Positions 34,780 through 42,718 of a DNA stretch of 46,042 bases are shown here, in pieces. A model generated the notes under the pieces. The model was not told where the DNA came from and made no database searches. It saw only the letters and a list, made by a program, of their open reading frames with translations. Position 1 is the stretch's first letter. Every line of letters begins with the position of its first letter. The position numbers and the translations under genes were made by a program. The DNA is from Eubacterium sp. ER2. Its GTDB lineage: Bacteria; Bacillota; Clostridia; Lachnospirales; Lachnospiraceae. The DNA is taken from contig NZ_JPJE01000049.1 of NCBI RefSeq assembly GCF_000765215.1, positions 1-46,042 of the forward strand. The letters are read 5' to 3'.

Positions 34780-35889
34780 ATGGAAAGAAAACCATTGAAA
34801 GTGGGCGAAAAGGAGGCCAGGCTGCCTCTGATCCAGGGCGGTATGGGCGTGGGCATCAGCCTGGGAGGCCTGGCCGGAGCCGTGGCAGCAGAGGGCGGCG
34901 TGGGGCTTATCTCCACCGCCCAGATCGGCTTTCGGGAGCAGGATTTTGACCGGGACTCCCTGGGGGCCAATCTGCGGGCTTTGAAAAAGGAATTTGACAG
35001 GGCCCGGGCCATCTCGCCCCAGGGCGTCATCGGCTTTAACATCATGGTGGCCAGCAGGTGCTATGAGGCCTACGTGAAAGCTGCCGTGGAGGCAGGCGCG
35101 GACATCATCGTCTCCGGCGCCGGACTTCCCATGGATCTGCCAAAAGAGGCCGCCTGCGCCGCCAGGGAGGCGGGCAGAAAGAGGGAACCTGCGCTGGCGC
35201 CTATTGTCTCCACAGAGAAAGCGGCCCGGGTGATCCTGCGGTACTGGGATAAGAAGTACAGCAGGGTACCGGATCTTCTGGTGGTGGAGGGACCTCTTGC
35301 AGGGGGGCATCTTGGATTTAGCGGGGAGCAGCTGGAAGCATTCCGGAGGGAGTCCGGGCAGGGAGACGGGGACATCTCGCTGGCCTACGAAGAAGAGATC
35401 CAGGCCATCCTTCAGACGGTCCGTTCCTTTGAGGAGAAATACGGGCGGAAGATCCCTGTGGCTCTTGCAGGGGGCATCGACAACCGGGAGAAGGCGCAGA
35501 AAGCCTTCTCGCTGGGGGCGGACGCCATCCAGGTGGCCAGCCGTTTTGTCACCACAGAGGAATGCGACGCAGACATCCGGTACAAGGAGGCATACATCCG
35601 TGCCGGCAAAGAGGACATCGTGATCGTGAAGAGCCCGGTGGGCATGCCGGGGCGGGCCATCCGGAACCGCTTTATGGAGCGGGTCATGGGAGGGGAGCAG
35701 ATTCCCCACAGCCCCTGTCACAAATGTCTTCACACCTGCAATCCGGCAAAAATTCCCTACTGCATCACAGACGCCCTTATCTGTGCTGCCAAAGGAGAGG
35801 TGGAGGACGCCCTTCTCTTCTGCGGCGCCAACGCCTGGAAGGCAGACAGGATAGAGACAGTGAGGGAAGTCATAGAGTCACTTCTGTAA
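34780..35889 (+). CDS. FabK/nitronate monooxygenase-like flavoprotein
   Basis: A 369-residue FMN TIM-barrel related to FabK and nitronate monooxygenases (IQGGMGVGISLGG; VSGAGLPMD; ALAGGIDNREKA). It is longer than FabK and ends in a cysteine cluster C-x2-C-x3-C-x7-C-x6-C (CHKCLHTCNP..., about 313-336) that FabK lacks. This may bind iron-sulfur or zinc. It lies at the end of the fatty-acid operon, 9 bp after accDA, so it may be an alternative enoyl reductase or a detoxifying oxidase. Its reaction is unknown. Confidence 0.8.
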   Translation: MERKPLKVGEKEARLPLIQGGMGVGISLGGLAGAVAAEGGVGLISTAQIGFREQDFDRDSLGANLRALKKEFDRARAISPQGVIGFNIMVASRCYEAYVKAAVEAGADIIVSGAGLPMDLPKEAACAAREAGRKREPALAPIVSTEKAARVILRYWDKKYSRVPDLLVVEGPLAGGHLGFSGEQLEAFRRESGQGDGDISLAYEEEIQAILQTVRSFEEKYGRKIPVALAGGIDNREKAQKAFSLGADAIQVASRFVTTEECDADIRYKEAYIRAGKEDIVIVKSPVGMPGRAIRNRFMERVMGGEQIPHSPCHKCLHTCNPAKIPYCITDALICAAKGEVEDALLFCGANAWKADRIETVREVIESLL

Positions 35890-35911
35890 GATCATAGAAA
35901 GGAAAATGTTC

Positions 35912-36364
35912 ATGGAGGATGCATACAGGGCCATCAACGATATTCTCGTTAATCTGTTCCACGAGATATGGGAACTGGAGGAGAAGGCCATCATCACAGA
36001 GGAATTTAAAGATCTGACAAACAATGATATGCACGTCATTGAGGCCATCGGCCTGGGCGAGGGGAACAATATGTCCTCCATCGCCAGAAAACTGAATATC
36101 ACCGTGGGCTCTCTTACGACAGCCATGAACAGCCTTGTGAACAAAGCCTACGTGGAGCGCCGCCGCAGCGAGAAGGACCGGCGGGTGGTCTACGTCAGAC
36201 TGACAGAGAAGGGGATCAAAGCCTTCCATCACCACGAGGACTATCACCGGCAGATGACCCAGGCGATCCTGGACAAACTGACGGAGGATGAGATCCCTGT
36301 TCTTGTAAAGACACTGGAAGGACTGTCCGAATTTTTTAAAGGGTACAGTCAGAAAGTAAGATAG
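35912..36364 (+). CDS. fabT: MarR-family regulator, FabT-like
   Basis: A 150-residue winged-helix repressor; the recognition region is MSSIARKLNITVGSLTTAMNSL and the wing RRRSEKDRRVVYVRLT. The ATG at 35912 has AAAGGA 8 bases upstream; an ATG 6 bases earlier is too close to it. FabT senses acyl-ACP and represses fab genes. In streptococci fabT is near the start of the cluster, whereas here it is last. It probably binds the palindrome at 25399-25411. Confidence 0.85.
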   Translation: MEDAYRAINDILVNLFHEIWELEEKAIITEEFKDLTNNDMHVIEAIGLGEGNNMSSIARKLNITVGSLTTAMNSLVNKAYVERRRSEKDRRVVYVRLTEKGIKAFHHHEDYHRQMTQAILDKLTEDEIPVLVKTLEGLSEFFKGYSQKVR

Positions 36365-36376
36365 AGGAACACAGCG

Positions 36377-36413
36377 GGAGAAAGAGTATCGAGGGGTACT
36401 CTTTCTCCTTTTT
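36377..36413 (+). terminator. Terminator of the fatty-acid operon
   Basis: GGAGAAAGAGTA (36377-36388) pairs perfectly with TACTCTTTCTCC (36397-36408), followed by TTTTT. Confidence 0.92.
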
Positions 36414-36416
36414 GCA

Positions 36417-36425
36417 TGATACAAT
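36417..36425 (+). promoter_or_regulatory. Extended -10 promoter of the DUF296 gene
   Basis: TGATACAAT (36417-36425) is an extended -10 element right after the terminator T-run. The -35 region falls in the terminator stem and is weak. Confidence 0.45.
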
Positions 36426-36456
36426 GGATGTAGTGAAAGTGAAAGGAGGGCTCACT

Positions 36457-36876
36457 GTGGAATACAGGAGATTTGACAATACGATTGTTGCAAGAATTGA
36501 CAAGGGAGAGGAAATCCTGGACCAGGTAAAAGAGATTGCTCTGAAAGAGGAGATAAAGCTGGCCTCCATCCAGGCGCTTGGAGCCATCAGCCAGTTTACA
36601 GCAGGTGTTTTTAAGACAGAGGAAAAGAAATACCTGGCCAATGAATTTGAGGGCAGCTTTGAGATCGTGTCACTGACAGGCACCATCAGCACCATGGACG
36701 GGGAATTTTACGCGCATCTGCATATAAGCGCCGGAAATGAAAAAGGGGAAGTCTTTGGGGGACATCTGAACCGGGCGGTGGTCAGCGCCACCTGCGAGAT
36801 GGTCATCACGGTGATACCGGGCGTGGTGGACCGGCGCTACAGCGAGGAGATCGGATTAAATTTATTTCAGTTTTAA
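36457..36876 (+). CDS. PPC-domain (DUF296) DNA-binding-like protein
   Basis: A 139-residue protein of the PPC/DUF296 family. The core reads FGGHLNRAVVSATCEMVITV with the metal-like HLHIS stretch. Such proteins are small trimeric folds of unclear bacterial function; in plants PPC domains occur in DNA-binding AHL proteins. The GTG at 36457 lies 7 bases after AGGAGG. It precedes the sirtuin gene by 12 bp, so they probably form one operon. Confidence 0.8.
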   Translation: MEYRRFDNTIVARIDKGEEILDQVKEIALKEEIKLASIQALGAISQFTAGVFKTEEKKYLANEFEGSFEIVSLTGTISTMDGEFYAHLHISAGNEKGEVFGGHLNRAVVSATCEMVITVIPGVVDRRYSEEIGLNLFQF

Positions 36877-36888
36877 GAAGGTGACAGT

Positions 36889-37617
36889 ATGTACCAGGAG
36901 GAAGTAAGAAAACTGCAGGAGATCATAGACGACAGCCGGCGGATCGTCTTTTTCGGAGGGGCCGGCGTCTCCACGGAGAGCGGGATACCGGACTTCCGGA
37001 GTGCGGAGGGCATTTACCACCAGCACTACAAATACGCGCCGGAGCAGGTGGTGAGCCACAGCTTCTTTAAAGCCCACCCGGATGTTTTCTATGAATTCTA
37101 TAAAGAAAAGATGATGTGTCTGGATGCGGAGCCAAATGCGGCTCACAGGAAGCTGGCCCAGCTGGAGGAGGCAGGGCGCCTCACAGCGGTCATCACCCAG
37201 AATATCGACGGACTCCATCAGAAGGCGGGAAGTAAGAAGGTGTATGAGCTTCACGGCAGCATCCACAGGAACTACTGCCAGAAGTGCGGCCGTTTCTACG
37301 ATGCGGCCTTTGTAAAGGAGGCCCCGGGCATTCCCAGGTGTGGGTGCGGAGGCATCATCAAGCCGGACGTGGTCCTCTATGAGGAGAGCCTGGACTCCAT
37401 GACAATAGAAAAGAGCGTCCGTGCCATTGCGGAGGCGGACACGCTCATCATCGGGGGTACCTCCCTTGTGGTGTACCCGGCGGCCGGGTTTATTGATTAT
37501 TTCCGCGGCAGGCATCTGGTGGTCATCAATAAAAGCGCTACAGCCAGGGAAGTGGGAGCGGAGCTTTCCATATCGGCTCCCATAGGGGAGATCCTGGGAC
37601 AGATCAAAGTGAAGTGA
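36889..37617 (+). CDS. NAD-dependent protein deacylase (sirtuin)
   Basis: A 242-residue class of NAD-dependent lysine deacylase. NAD motifs are GAGVSTESGIPDFR and TQNIDGLHQKAG; the catalytic histidine is in ELHGS. The zinc ligands are CQKC and the unusual C-x-C of RCGCGG. The GTSLVVYPAAG motif is typical. It ends in a 14-bp antisense overlap with the CmpB gene. Confidence 0.94.
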   Translation: MYQEEVRKLQEIIDDSRRIVFFGGAGVSTESGIPDFRSAEGIYHQHYKYAPEQVVSHSFFKAHPDVFYEFYKEKMMCLDAEPNAAHRKLAQLEEAGRLTAVITQNIDGLHQKAGSKKVYELHGSIHRNYCQKCGRFYDAAFVKEAPGIPRCGCGGIIKPDVVLYEESLDSMTIEKSVRAIAEADTLIIGGTSLVVYPAAGFIDYFRGRHLVVINKSATAREVGAELSISAPIGEILGQIKVK

Positions 37618-38200
37618 TCCCCGGTCCCATGTTGGGGGAGAGGAAGGAGCGCACCAGGTCTGCCGCAAAGAGAGCGCACAAGATCACACACAGCAGCCTT
37701 TTCCGGGAGCCGGACAGGCGGCTGAACTGCCCATCCAGCGCAGGGGCGGCGATGTAGATGATAAAGAGACCGCCTGTGCCAAAAAGCAGCAGTCCTTCCA
37801 GGCAGACTCTGCCATGGATCTGGAAGAGCATGTCGCTGTAGTTCCACCAGCGGACACCGAACATGGTCTCCAGGAAGAGCCCGGCGAAATACTCCACCGT
37901 GCCGCACAGAAGCACAATGAGGCCAAAAGACAGGAGCGGGCGGCTGCGCCATTTTTTCAGAAGCACCAGGATCAGCACGCCCCCTGTCCCGTAGATGGGA
38001 AGCCAGGGGCCGGCCATGAAGCCCCGGTTGAAGAACATGCCGTCTACCACCAGGTGGAGGCCCACCTCCCAGAGCCAGCCAATGCCGGAAAAGGTAAAGA
38101 ACATAAGGACAAGGGAGGACACAGAGTAGTCCTGCCGGCAGGACAGCGCGGGCCTGTGTGTGACCAGTATATTTCCTACGTAAGTAACGGCAGCTCTCAT
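37604..38200 (-). CDS. CmpB-type putative ABC transporter membrane protein
   Basis: A 198-residue membrane protein with about five hydrophobic segments. The motif GIGWLWEVGLHLVVDG, then FFNRGFMAGPWLPIYGTGG and YFAGLFLETMFG..WWNYSD, matches the ABC_trans_CmpB family. Transport has not been shown for this group. GGAGGGG lies before the start at 38200. Its 3' end overlaps the sirtuin gene on the other strand by 14 bp. Confidence 0.85.
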   Translation of the reverse strand: MRAAVTYVGNILVTHRPALSCRQDYSVSSLVLMFFTFSGIGWLWEVGLHLVVDGMFFNRGFMAGPWLPIYGTGGVLILVLLKKWRSRPLLSFGLIVLLCGTVEYFAGLFLETMFGVRWWNYSDMLFQIHGRVCLEGLLLFGTGGLFIIYIAAPALDGQFSRLSGSRKRLLCVILCALFAADLVRSFLSPNMGPGITSL

Positions 38201-38245
38201 AAAAATCCCCTCCTGTAAAGTATATATAGAGTAAGTTTTCTTTTG

Positions 38246-38274
38246 TTGTATCCAGTATAAGAAAAAGATATAAA
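38246..38274 (+). promoter_or_regulatory. Promoter of the C39-like gene
   Basis: TTGTAT (38246-38251) and TATAAA (38269-38274), spacer 17 bp, in an AT-rich intergenic stretch. Confidence 0.4.
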
Positions 38275-38343
38275 GATAAATGGCAGGAAATTATGAAGAA
38301 TTTCAAAAGATTATGACAGAAAAAATGAAGGGAAGATACATCT

Positions 38344-38967
38344 ATGGAAAGACATCTGGATTATTTTGAGATTGAAGGCTCCTACGGCGGAAGCCAGGAC
38401 TGGTTTACCAATATCGTCATGCACGTGGGCGGCTGCGGGGCGGCCACAGCCTGTGACACCTGCATCTATCTGGCTCTGCGAAAGGGGATGAAGGGGCTGT
38501 ATCCCGGTGACGCGGGCCGTCTCACAAAACAGGCCTACAAGGAGTTCAGCATGAAGATGAAGCCCTATCTGAAGCCCAGGGCAGGGGGCATCGACAGGCT
38601 GGAAACCTATATAGAAGGGTATGCCCGCTATCTTGCGGATCTGGGAAATGAGGATGGCAGGAGCCTTCACATGGAGCCCCTCCACGGGGAGGCAGATGTG
38701 GAGGAGGCCAAAGCAGCGGTCAGAAGGCAGATTGACAGGGGGCTTCCCATTCCGTATCTTCTGCTCTACCACAAGGATAAAAAGCAGTTCGGGGATTTTA
38801 CCTGGCACTGGTTTCTTCTCACCGGTTATGAGGAAAGGGAGGGCCGTTTCTATGTGACGGCGGCCACCTACGGAGCTGCCACCAGGCTGGATTTCGAGGA
38901 AATGTGGGATACCGGGTATGAGAAAAAGGGCGGGATGGTGCTCTATGCCCTGGAAGAGGGGAAATAA
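38344..38967 (+). CDS. Uncharacterised protein, C39-like cysteine peptidase fold (putative)
   Basis: A 207-residue soluble protein with no signal peptide. The pattern C31 in MHVGGCGAATACD, then H155 in WHWFLLTGYEE, and a following aromatic/hydrophobic strand matches the Cys-His order of C39-like and papain-like peptidases. An N-terminal Q18 could form the oxyanion hole. Catalysis is not shown and the family is unrecognised. Neighbours do not indicate a substrate. It may also be a transglutaminase-like or inactive relative. Confidence 0.65.
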   Translation: MERHLDYFEIEGSYGGSQDWFTNIVMHVGGCGAATACDTCIYLALRKGMKGLYPGDAGRLTKQAYKEFSMKMKPYLKPRAGGIDRLETYIEGYARYLADLGNEDGRSLHMEPLHGEADVEEAKAAVRRQIDRGLPIPYLLLYHKDKKQFGDFTWHWFLLTGYEEREGRFYVTAATYGAATRLDFEEMWDTGYEKKGGMVLYALEEGK

Positions 38968-38970
38968 AAA

Positions 38971-38991
38971 AGGACCGGACGGTCCTTTTTT
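38971..38991. terminator. Bidirectional terminator
   Basis: AGGACCG (38971-38977) and CGGTCCT (38979-38985 region) pair, with A-runs upstream and T-runs downstream (TTTTTT to 38991). It serves both the C39-like gene and, on the minus strand, the RraA operon. Confidence 0.85.
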
Positions 38992-39017
38992 ATTTTGCCC
39001 TGTATCTGATCAACAGC

Positions 39018-39698
39018 TTAGTCTACAAATTCAAATCCAATCTTTTCCAGGGTCTCATCTACCCATGGACGAGGCCACTCGCCGCGGGTGTGGATGCCTT
39101 CCAGCTGTTTTTCCTCACCTGCGTGGTAAGCTCTTGCCTTCTCGGCCAGCTCTTTGGCGAACTCGGGTCTGATGGCGATCAGTCCGTCAGAGTCTCCCAC
39201 GATGATATCGCCCGGATTGATGATGATGCCTGCAAAGGATACGGGGAAGTTCATTTCCCCCGGTCCGTTCTTGTAGGGTCCGTTGGGAGTCACGCCTTTT
39301 GCGTATACCGGGAAATCCATCTGGCTGAGAGCGTAGCTGTCACGCACGCATCCGTCGATGATGATGCCTGCCAGACCTCTGGATTTTGCGTAGCTGCTCA
39401 TGATCTCTCCGCATAAGGAGCGGCTCATGCTGCCCTTGTTTGCCAGGACGATGACATCCCCCGGCTGAGCCATATCCAGCGCCTTGTGGAACAGAAGATT
39501 GTCTCCTGCCGGTGCATTTACAGTAAAGGCGGTTCCCAGAAGGCGGGCCTTTGGATTTAAGGGATAAATGCTGGCGTCTACCGCAGCGATCCTGCCGCAC
39601 TGGTCATCAATGTTGGCTACCGGAATTCCGCGGAAAGCTTCCACCAGTTCCTTGTCCGGTCTCTCAAAGTTTCTTTTAATTCTGCATCCTACTGCCAT
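39018..39698 (-). CDS. RraA-family aldolase/decarboxylase-like protein
   Basis: A 226-residue RraA-fold protein. The aldolase arginine-aspartate pair is present (IIIDGCVRD, R119-D120), together with the GDNLLFHKAL region. These favour a metal-dependent 4-hydroxy-2-oxoacid aldolase or oxaloacetate decarboxylase over the RNase E inhibitor role. Companion gene is the aminotransferase 27 bp upstream. An AGAGG site precedes the start at 39698. The reaction is inferred from motif only. Confidence 0.75.
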   Translation of the reverse strand: MAVGCRIKRNFERPDKELVEAFRGIPVANIDDQCGRIAAVDASIYPLNPKARLLGTAFTVNAPAGDNLLFHKALDMAQPGDVIVLANKGSMSRSLCGEIMSSYAKSRGLAGIIIDGCVRDSYALSQMDFPVYAKGVTPNGPYKNGPGEMNFPVSFAGIIINPGDIIVGDSDGLIAIRPEFAKELAEKARAYHAGEEKQLEGIHTRGEWPRPWVDETLEKIGFEFVD

Positions 39699-39725
39699 TT
39701 CTCTAACCTCTTTCTTTTTGTAGCT

Positions 39726-40904
39726 TTATTTTTTCAGTTTCTCTACCGCGTCCTTTATCCTGCGGATGGCTTCCTGGAGATCCTCGTAGCTGCAGGCGTA
39801 GGACAGTCTCAGATATCCTTCTCCTTCGGATCCGAAAGCGGAGCCGGGAACCATGGCTACCTTTGCCTCCTCAAGGAAGTACTCGGCCACCTCCATGGAA
39901 GACATGCCCAGACTCTTGACATTCACAAAGATGTAGAACGCGCCCTGGGGATCATTGCAGCTGATGCCGTTGATCTCATTGAGGGCTTTCACCGCGTAAT
40001 CCTTCCGTCTCTGATACTCCTGGCGCATAGCTTCCACATCGTCCGCGCAGTCGCGAAGAGCGGTCACAGCGGCCTCCTGTACAAAGGAGGAAGCGCAGGT
40101 GATGGTATACTGGTGCACTCTGACGCAGGCGGCGATAATGCCCCTGGGAGCGCACATGTATCCAAGACGCCAGCCGGTCATGGAATAAGCTTTGGAAAAG
40201 CCGCCCAGTGTAATGGTCCTCTCCTTCATGCCGGGAAGGGAGGCAATGCTGACATGCTTTGTGTCATCGTAGACAAGCTGGCTGTAGATCTCGTCTGCCA
40301 CCACCAGAAGGTCATTCTTGATGGCAAGCTGGCTGAGCTTTTCCAGTGTCTCTCTGGAGAGAACGCCTCCTGTCGGGTTGCTGGGGTTGACGATGACGAT
40401 CATCTTTGTCTTATCTGTGATCTTGGACTCCAGCTCTTCCATATCGATTTGGTAGTTGTTCTCCTCTTTCAGATTGTATGTCACAGGGACAGCTCCCAGA
40501 GAGGACGGAACGTGAATGTAGTTCAGCCATACCGGATTGGGCACGAGAACTTCGTCTCCGTCTTCCAGGAAGGCTGCCATGGAAGCGTAGGTGGCTTCGC
40601 CGACACCTACTGTCACAAGCACCTCATCGGCATCATACTGTACACCGTGATGCTCTGTTTCCCATTTAGCGATCTCTTTTCTCAGAGCCGGTATTCCGTA
40701 GTTGGAGGTGTAAAATACATGCCCCGCTTTCAGACTCTCATAAGCGGCCTCCTTGATCTTTTCCGGTGTGTCAAAATCCGGACGTCCGATTTCCAGATGA
40801 ATGACGTTTTCTCCTGCCTGCTGCATCTTTGTGGCTTTTTCCATTACTGCACGGATCTCGGAAAAAGGCAGGCTTTCCATTCGTTTTGCTGTCTTGTACT
40901 CCAT
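39726..40904 (-). CDS. PLP-dependent aminotransferase, class I/II (aspartate aminotransferase-like)
   Basis: A 392-residue fold-type I aminotransferase. The PLP lysine is in GGFSKAYSMTGWRLGY; NPSNPTGG and the C-terminal arginine of YLRLSYACS complete the signature. It transfers an amino group from a dicarboxylic or aromatic amino acid to a 2-oxo acid. AGGAGA precedes the start at 40904. It is the first gene of a two-gene operon with the RraA-like gene, suggesting a substrate whose 2-oxo product is then cleaved. Confidence 0.92.
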   Translation of the reverse strand: MEYKTAKRMESLPFSEIRAVMEKATKMQQAGENVIHLEIGRPDFDTPEKIKEAAYESLKAGHVFYTSNYGIPALRKEIAKWETEHHGVQYDADEVLVTVGVGEATYASMAAFLEDGDEVLVPNPVWLNYIHVPSSLGAVPVTYNLKEENNYQIDMEELESKITDKTKMIVIVNPSNPTGGVLSRETLEKLSQLAIKNDLLVVADEIYSQLVYDDTKHVSIASLPGMKERTITLGGFSKAYSMTGWRLGYMCAPRGIIAACVRVHQYTITCASSFVQEAAVTALRDCADDVEAMRQEYQRRKDYAVKALNEINGISCNDPQGAFYIFVNVKSLGMSSMEVAEYFLEEAKVAMVPGSAFGSEGEGYLRLSYACSYEDLQEAIRRIKDAVEKLKK

Positions 40905-40961
40905 AGCATCTCCTCCAAAGTAAATTGCAAAGTGTATTGTGAATTTATTACTATAGAAAAA

Positions 40962-40990
40962 ATCGTAGCATCAGAAGAATGTAAAGTCAA
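40962..40990 (-). promoter_or_regulatory. Promoter of the aminotransferase operon
   Basis: TTGACT (40990-40985) and TACGAT (40967-40962) on the minus strand, 17 bp apart. Confidence 0.7.
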
Positions 40991-41074
40991 TTTAATAATT
41001 TGTATCTATAATATTAATAAAATTTATATTCAGTGGACATAAATGAAAGTGAATAGCAGAGAGGATCTGCTCTG

Positions 41075-41103
41075 ATTGCAGTATTTTTTCCTCTGTGCTA
41101 CAA
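41075..41103 (+). promoter_or_regulatory. Promoter of the cyclophilin gene
   Basis: TTGCAG (41075-41080) and TACAAT (41098-41103), spacer 17 bp, 53 bp before the start codon. Confidence 0.7.
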
Positions 41104-41155
41104 TACCCAGGAAAGACAATTTCTGAAAAAACAGAAGAAATGAGGTAGACAAAAA

Positions 41156-41674
41156 ATGGCAAATCCAGTCGTTACATTTGAAATGGAAAACGGAGATATC
41201 ATGAAGGCGGAGCTCTATCCCGAGATCGCTCCCAACACAGTGAACAACTTTATCTCGCTGGTGAACAAAGGCTTCTACGACGGCCTTATTTTCCACCGGG
41301 TCATCAGCGGTTTTATGATCCAGGGCGGATGCCCCGACGGAACAGGCATGGGCGGCCCGGGCTACACCATCAAAGGCGAGTTCAGCCAGAACGGCTTTGC
41401 AAATGATCTGAAGCACACAGAGGGCGTGCTGTCCATGGCAAGAGCCATGCATCCTGACTCGGCAGGAAGCCAGTTCTTTATCATGCACAAGAACTCTCCC
41501 CATCTGGACGGCGCTTACGCGGCTTTCGGAAAGATCACAGAGGGCATGGACATCGTAAATAAGATTGCCCAGACTCCTACAGACTACAGCGACAGACCGC
41601 TGGAAGTGCAGAGGATGAAAAAGGTGACTGTGGATACCATGGGAGTGGAGTACCAGGAGCCGCAGAAGGCGTAG
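41156..41674 (+). CDS. Cyclophilin-type peptidyl-prolyl cis-trans isomerase
   Basis: A 172-residue cytosolic cyclophilin that speeds proline isomerisation in protein folding. The catalytic arginine is in FHRVISGFMIQGGC; SAGSQFFI and HLDGAYAAFGKI complete the site. No signal peptide is visible. It is monocistronic. Confidence 0.95.
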   Translation: MANPVVTFEMENGDIMKAELYPEIAPNTVNNFISLVNKGFYDGLIFHRVISGFMIQGGCPDGTGMGGPGYTIKGEFSQNGFANDLKHTEGVLSMARAMHPDSAGSQFFIMHKNSPHLDGAYAAFGKITEGMDIVNKIAQTPTDYSDRPLEVQRMKKVTVDTMGVEYQEPQKA

Positions 41675-41775
41675 AGGTGACGTACACAGAATTTAAAAGA
41701 AATGTGATGACCGGCAGGTAGAGGAGGAAATGAAAAGGAAAGTCCCAGACCTTGCAAAATAGAGCATAATCACTT

Positions 41776-41813
41776 AAAATAAGACACAGCATGTAAGCGC
41801 TGTGTCTTATTTT
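41776..41813 (+). terminator. Terminator of the cyclophilin gene
   Basis: A 15-bp perfect stem (41776-41790 with 41799-41813), tip GCATGTAAGC, ending in TTATTTT. Confidence 0.85.
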
Positions 41814-41816
41814 AAT

Positions 41817-41839
41817 GGGAAAATCGTTGGGATTTTCCC
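41817..41839 (+). promoter_or_regulatory. Second hairpin before ecfA1
   Basis: GGGAAAATC (41817-41825) pairs with GATTTTCCC (41831-41839), ending 21 bp before ecfA1. It follows the terminator hairpin directly. It may affect ecfA1 translation or read-through, but no regulator is known. Confidence 0.4.
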
Positions 41840-41860
41840 CATGGAGATGGAAAAACTGAT

Positions 41861-42718
41861 ATGAAACATAATATGATCCAGACAGAAAAGCTCATATTTG
41901 AATATGAAAAAAGAGATGAAGAAGGAAATGTCATCGGCACCTCCCGGGCCATCGATGAGGTGGATCTTGGCATAGAGGAAGGCCAGTTTATCGCCATTCT
42001 GGGCCACAACGGTTCCGGCAAGTCTACCCTGGCCAAACACATGAACGCTATTCTCGTTCCTACAGGAGGCACCATGTGGGTGGACGGCCGGAATACGAAA
42101 GATCCCCAGGAGCTGTGGAATGTGCGCCAGAGTGCGGGCATGGTGTTTCAGAACCCGGACAACCAGATCATCGGCACCGTAGTGGAGGAGGACGTGGGCT
42201 TTGGCCCGGAGAACTTAGGCGTCCCCACAGACGAGATCTGGAAGCGGGTGGAGGACAGCCTTAAGTCCGTGGGCATGATCGAGTACCGGCACCACTCGCC
42301 AAACAAGCTGTCCGGCGGGCAGAAGCAGAGAGTGGCCATTGCCGGCGTCATTGCCATGGAGCCAAAGTGCATTGTGCTGGACGAGCCCACCGCCATGCTG
42401 GACCCGGACGGAAGGAAGGAAGTCCTGCGGACGGTGCGTGAGCTGCGTCACAGGAAGCATGTGACGGTCATTCTCATCACCCACTATATGGAGGAAGTGA
42501 TCTACGCGGACCGGATCTTTGTCATGGACCACGGCCATATTGTCATGCAGGGAACGCCCCGGGAGATCTTCTCCCAGGTGGATACGTTAAAATCCTACCG
42601 GCTGGACGTCCCCCAGGTGACCATGCTGGCAGATGAACTGAGAAAGCGGGGGCTTGCTATCCCTGCCGGAATATTGAAAAAGGAAGAGCTGGTGGAAGCG
42701 CTATGTCGATTAAATTAG
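41861..42718 (+). CDS. ecfA1: Energy-coupling factor transporter ATPase 1
   Basis: One ATPase of the shared vitamin/metal ECF transporter, 285 residues. Walker A is GHNGSGKST, signature LSGGQKQR, Walker [12 protein letters not shown]. It overlaps ecfA2 by 16 bp. The substrate S components are encoded elsewhere. It drives the complex with EcfT. Confidence 0.94.
   Translation: MKHNMIQTEKLIFEYEKRDEEGNVIGTSRAIDEVDLGIEEGQFIAILGHNGSGKSTLAKHMNAILVPTGGTMWVDGRNTKDPQELWNVRQSAGMVFQNPDNQIIGTVVEEDVGFGPENLGVPTDEIWKRVEDSLKSVGMIEYRHHSPNKLSGGQKQRVAIAGVIAMEPKCIVLDEPTAMLDPDGRKEVLRTVRELRHRKHVTVILITHYMEEVIYADRIFVMDHGHIVMQGTPREIFSQVDTLKSYRLDVPQVTMLADELRKRGLAIPAGILKKEELVEALCRLN

Noticed and set aside
33994-35733. 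Long minus-strand open frame opposite accDA and the FabK-like gene
   Set aside because: Antisense shadow crossing two well-supported genes and their junction.
39018-39698. RNase E inhibitor RraA
   Set aside because: The R-D aldolase pair and pairing with an aminotransferase favour an enzyme, and the predicted host group usually has no RNase E of the Escherichia type.
41730-41762. Mini-ORF (MKRKVPDLAK) after the cyclophilin gene
   Set aside because: AGGAGG is only 2 bases from the ATG, which is too close, and the product is very short.
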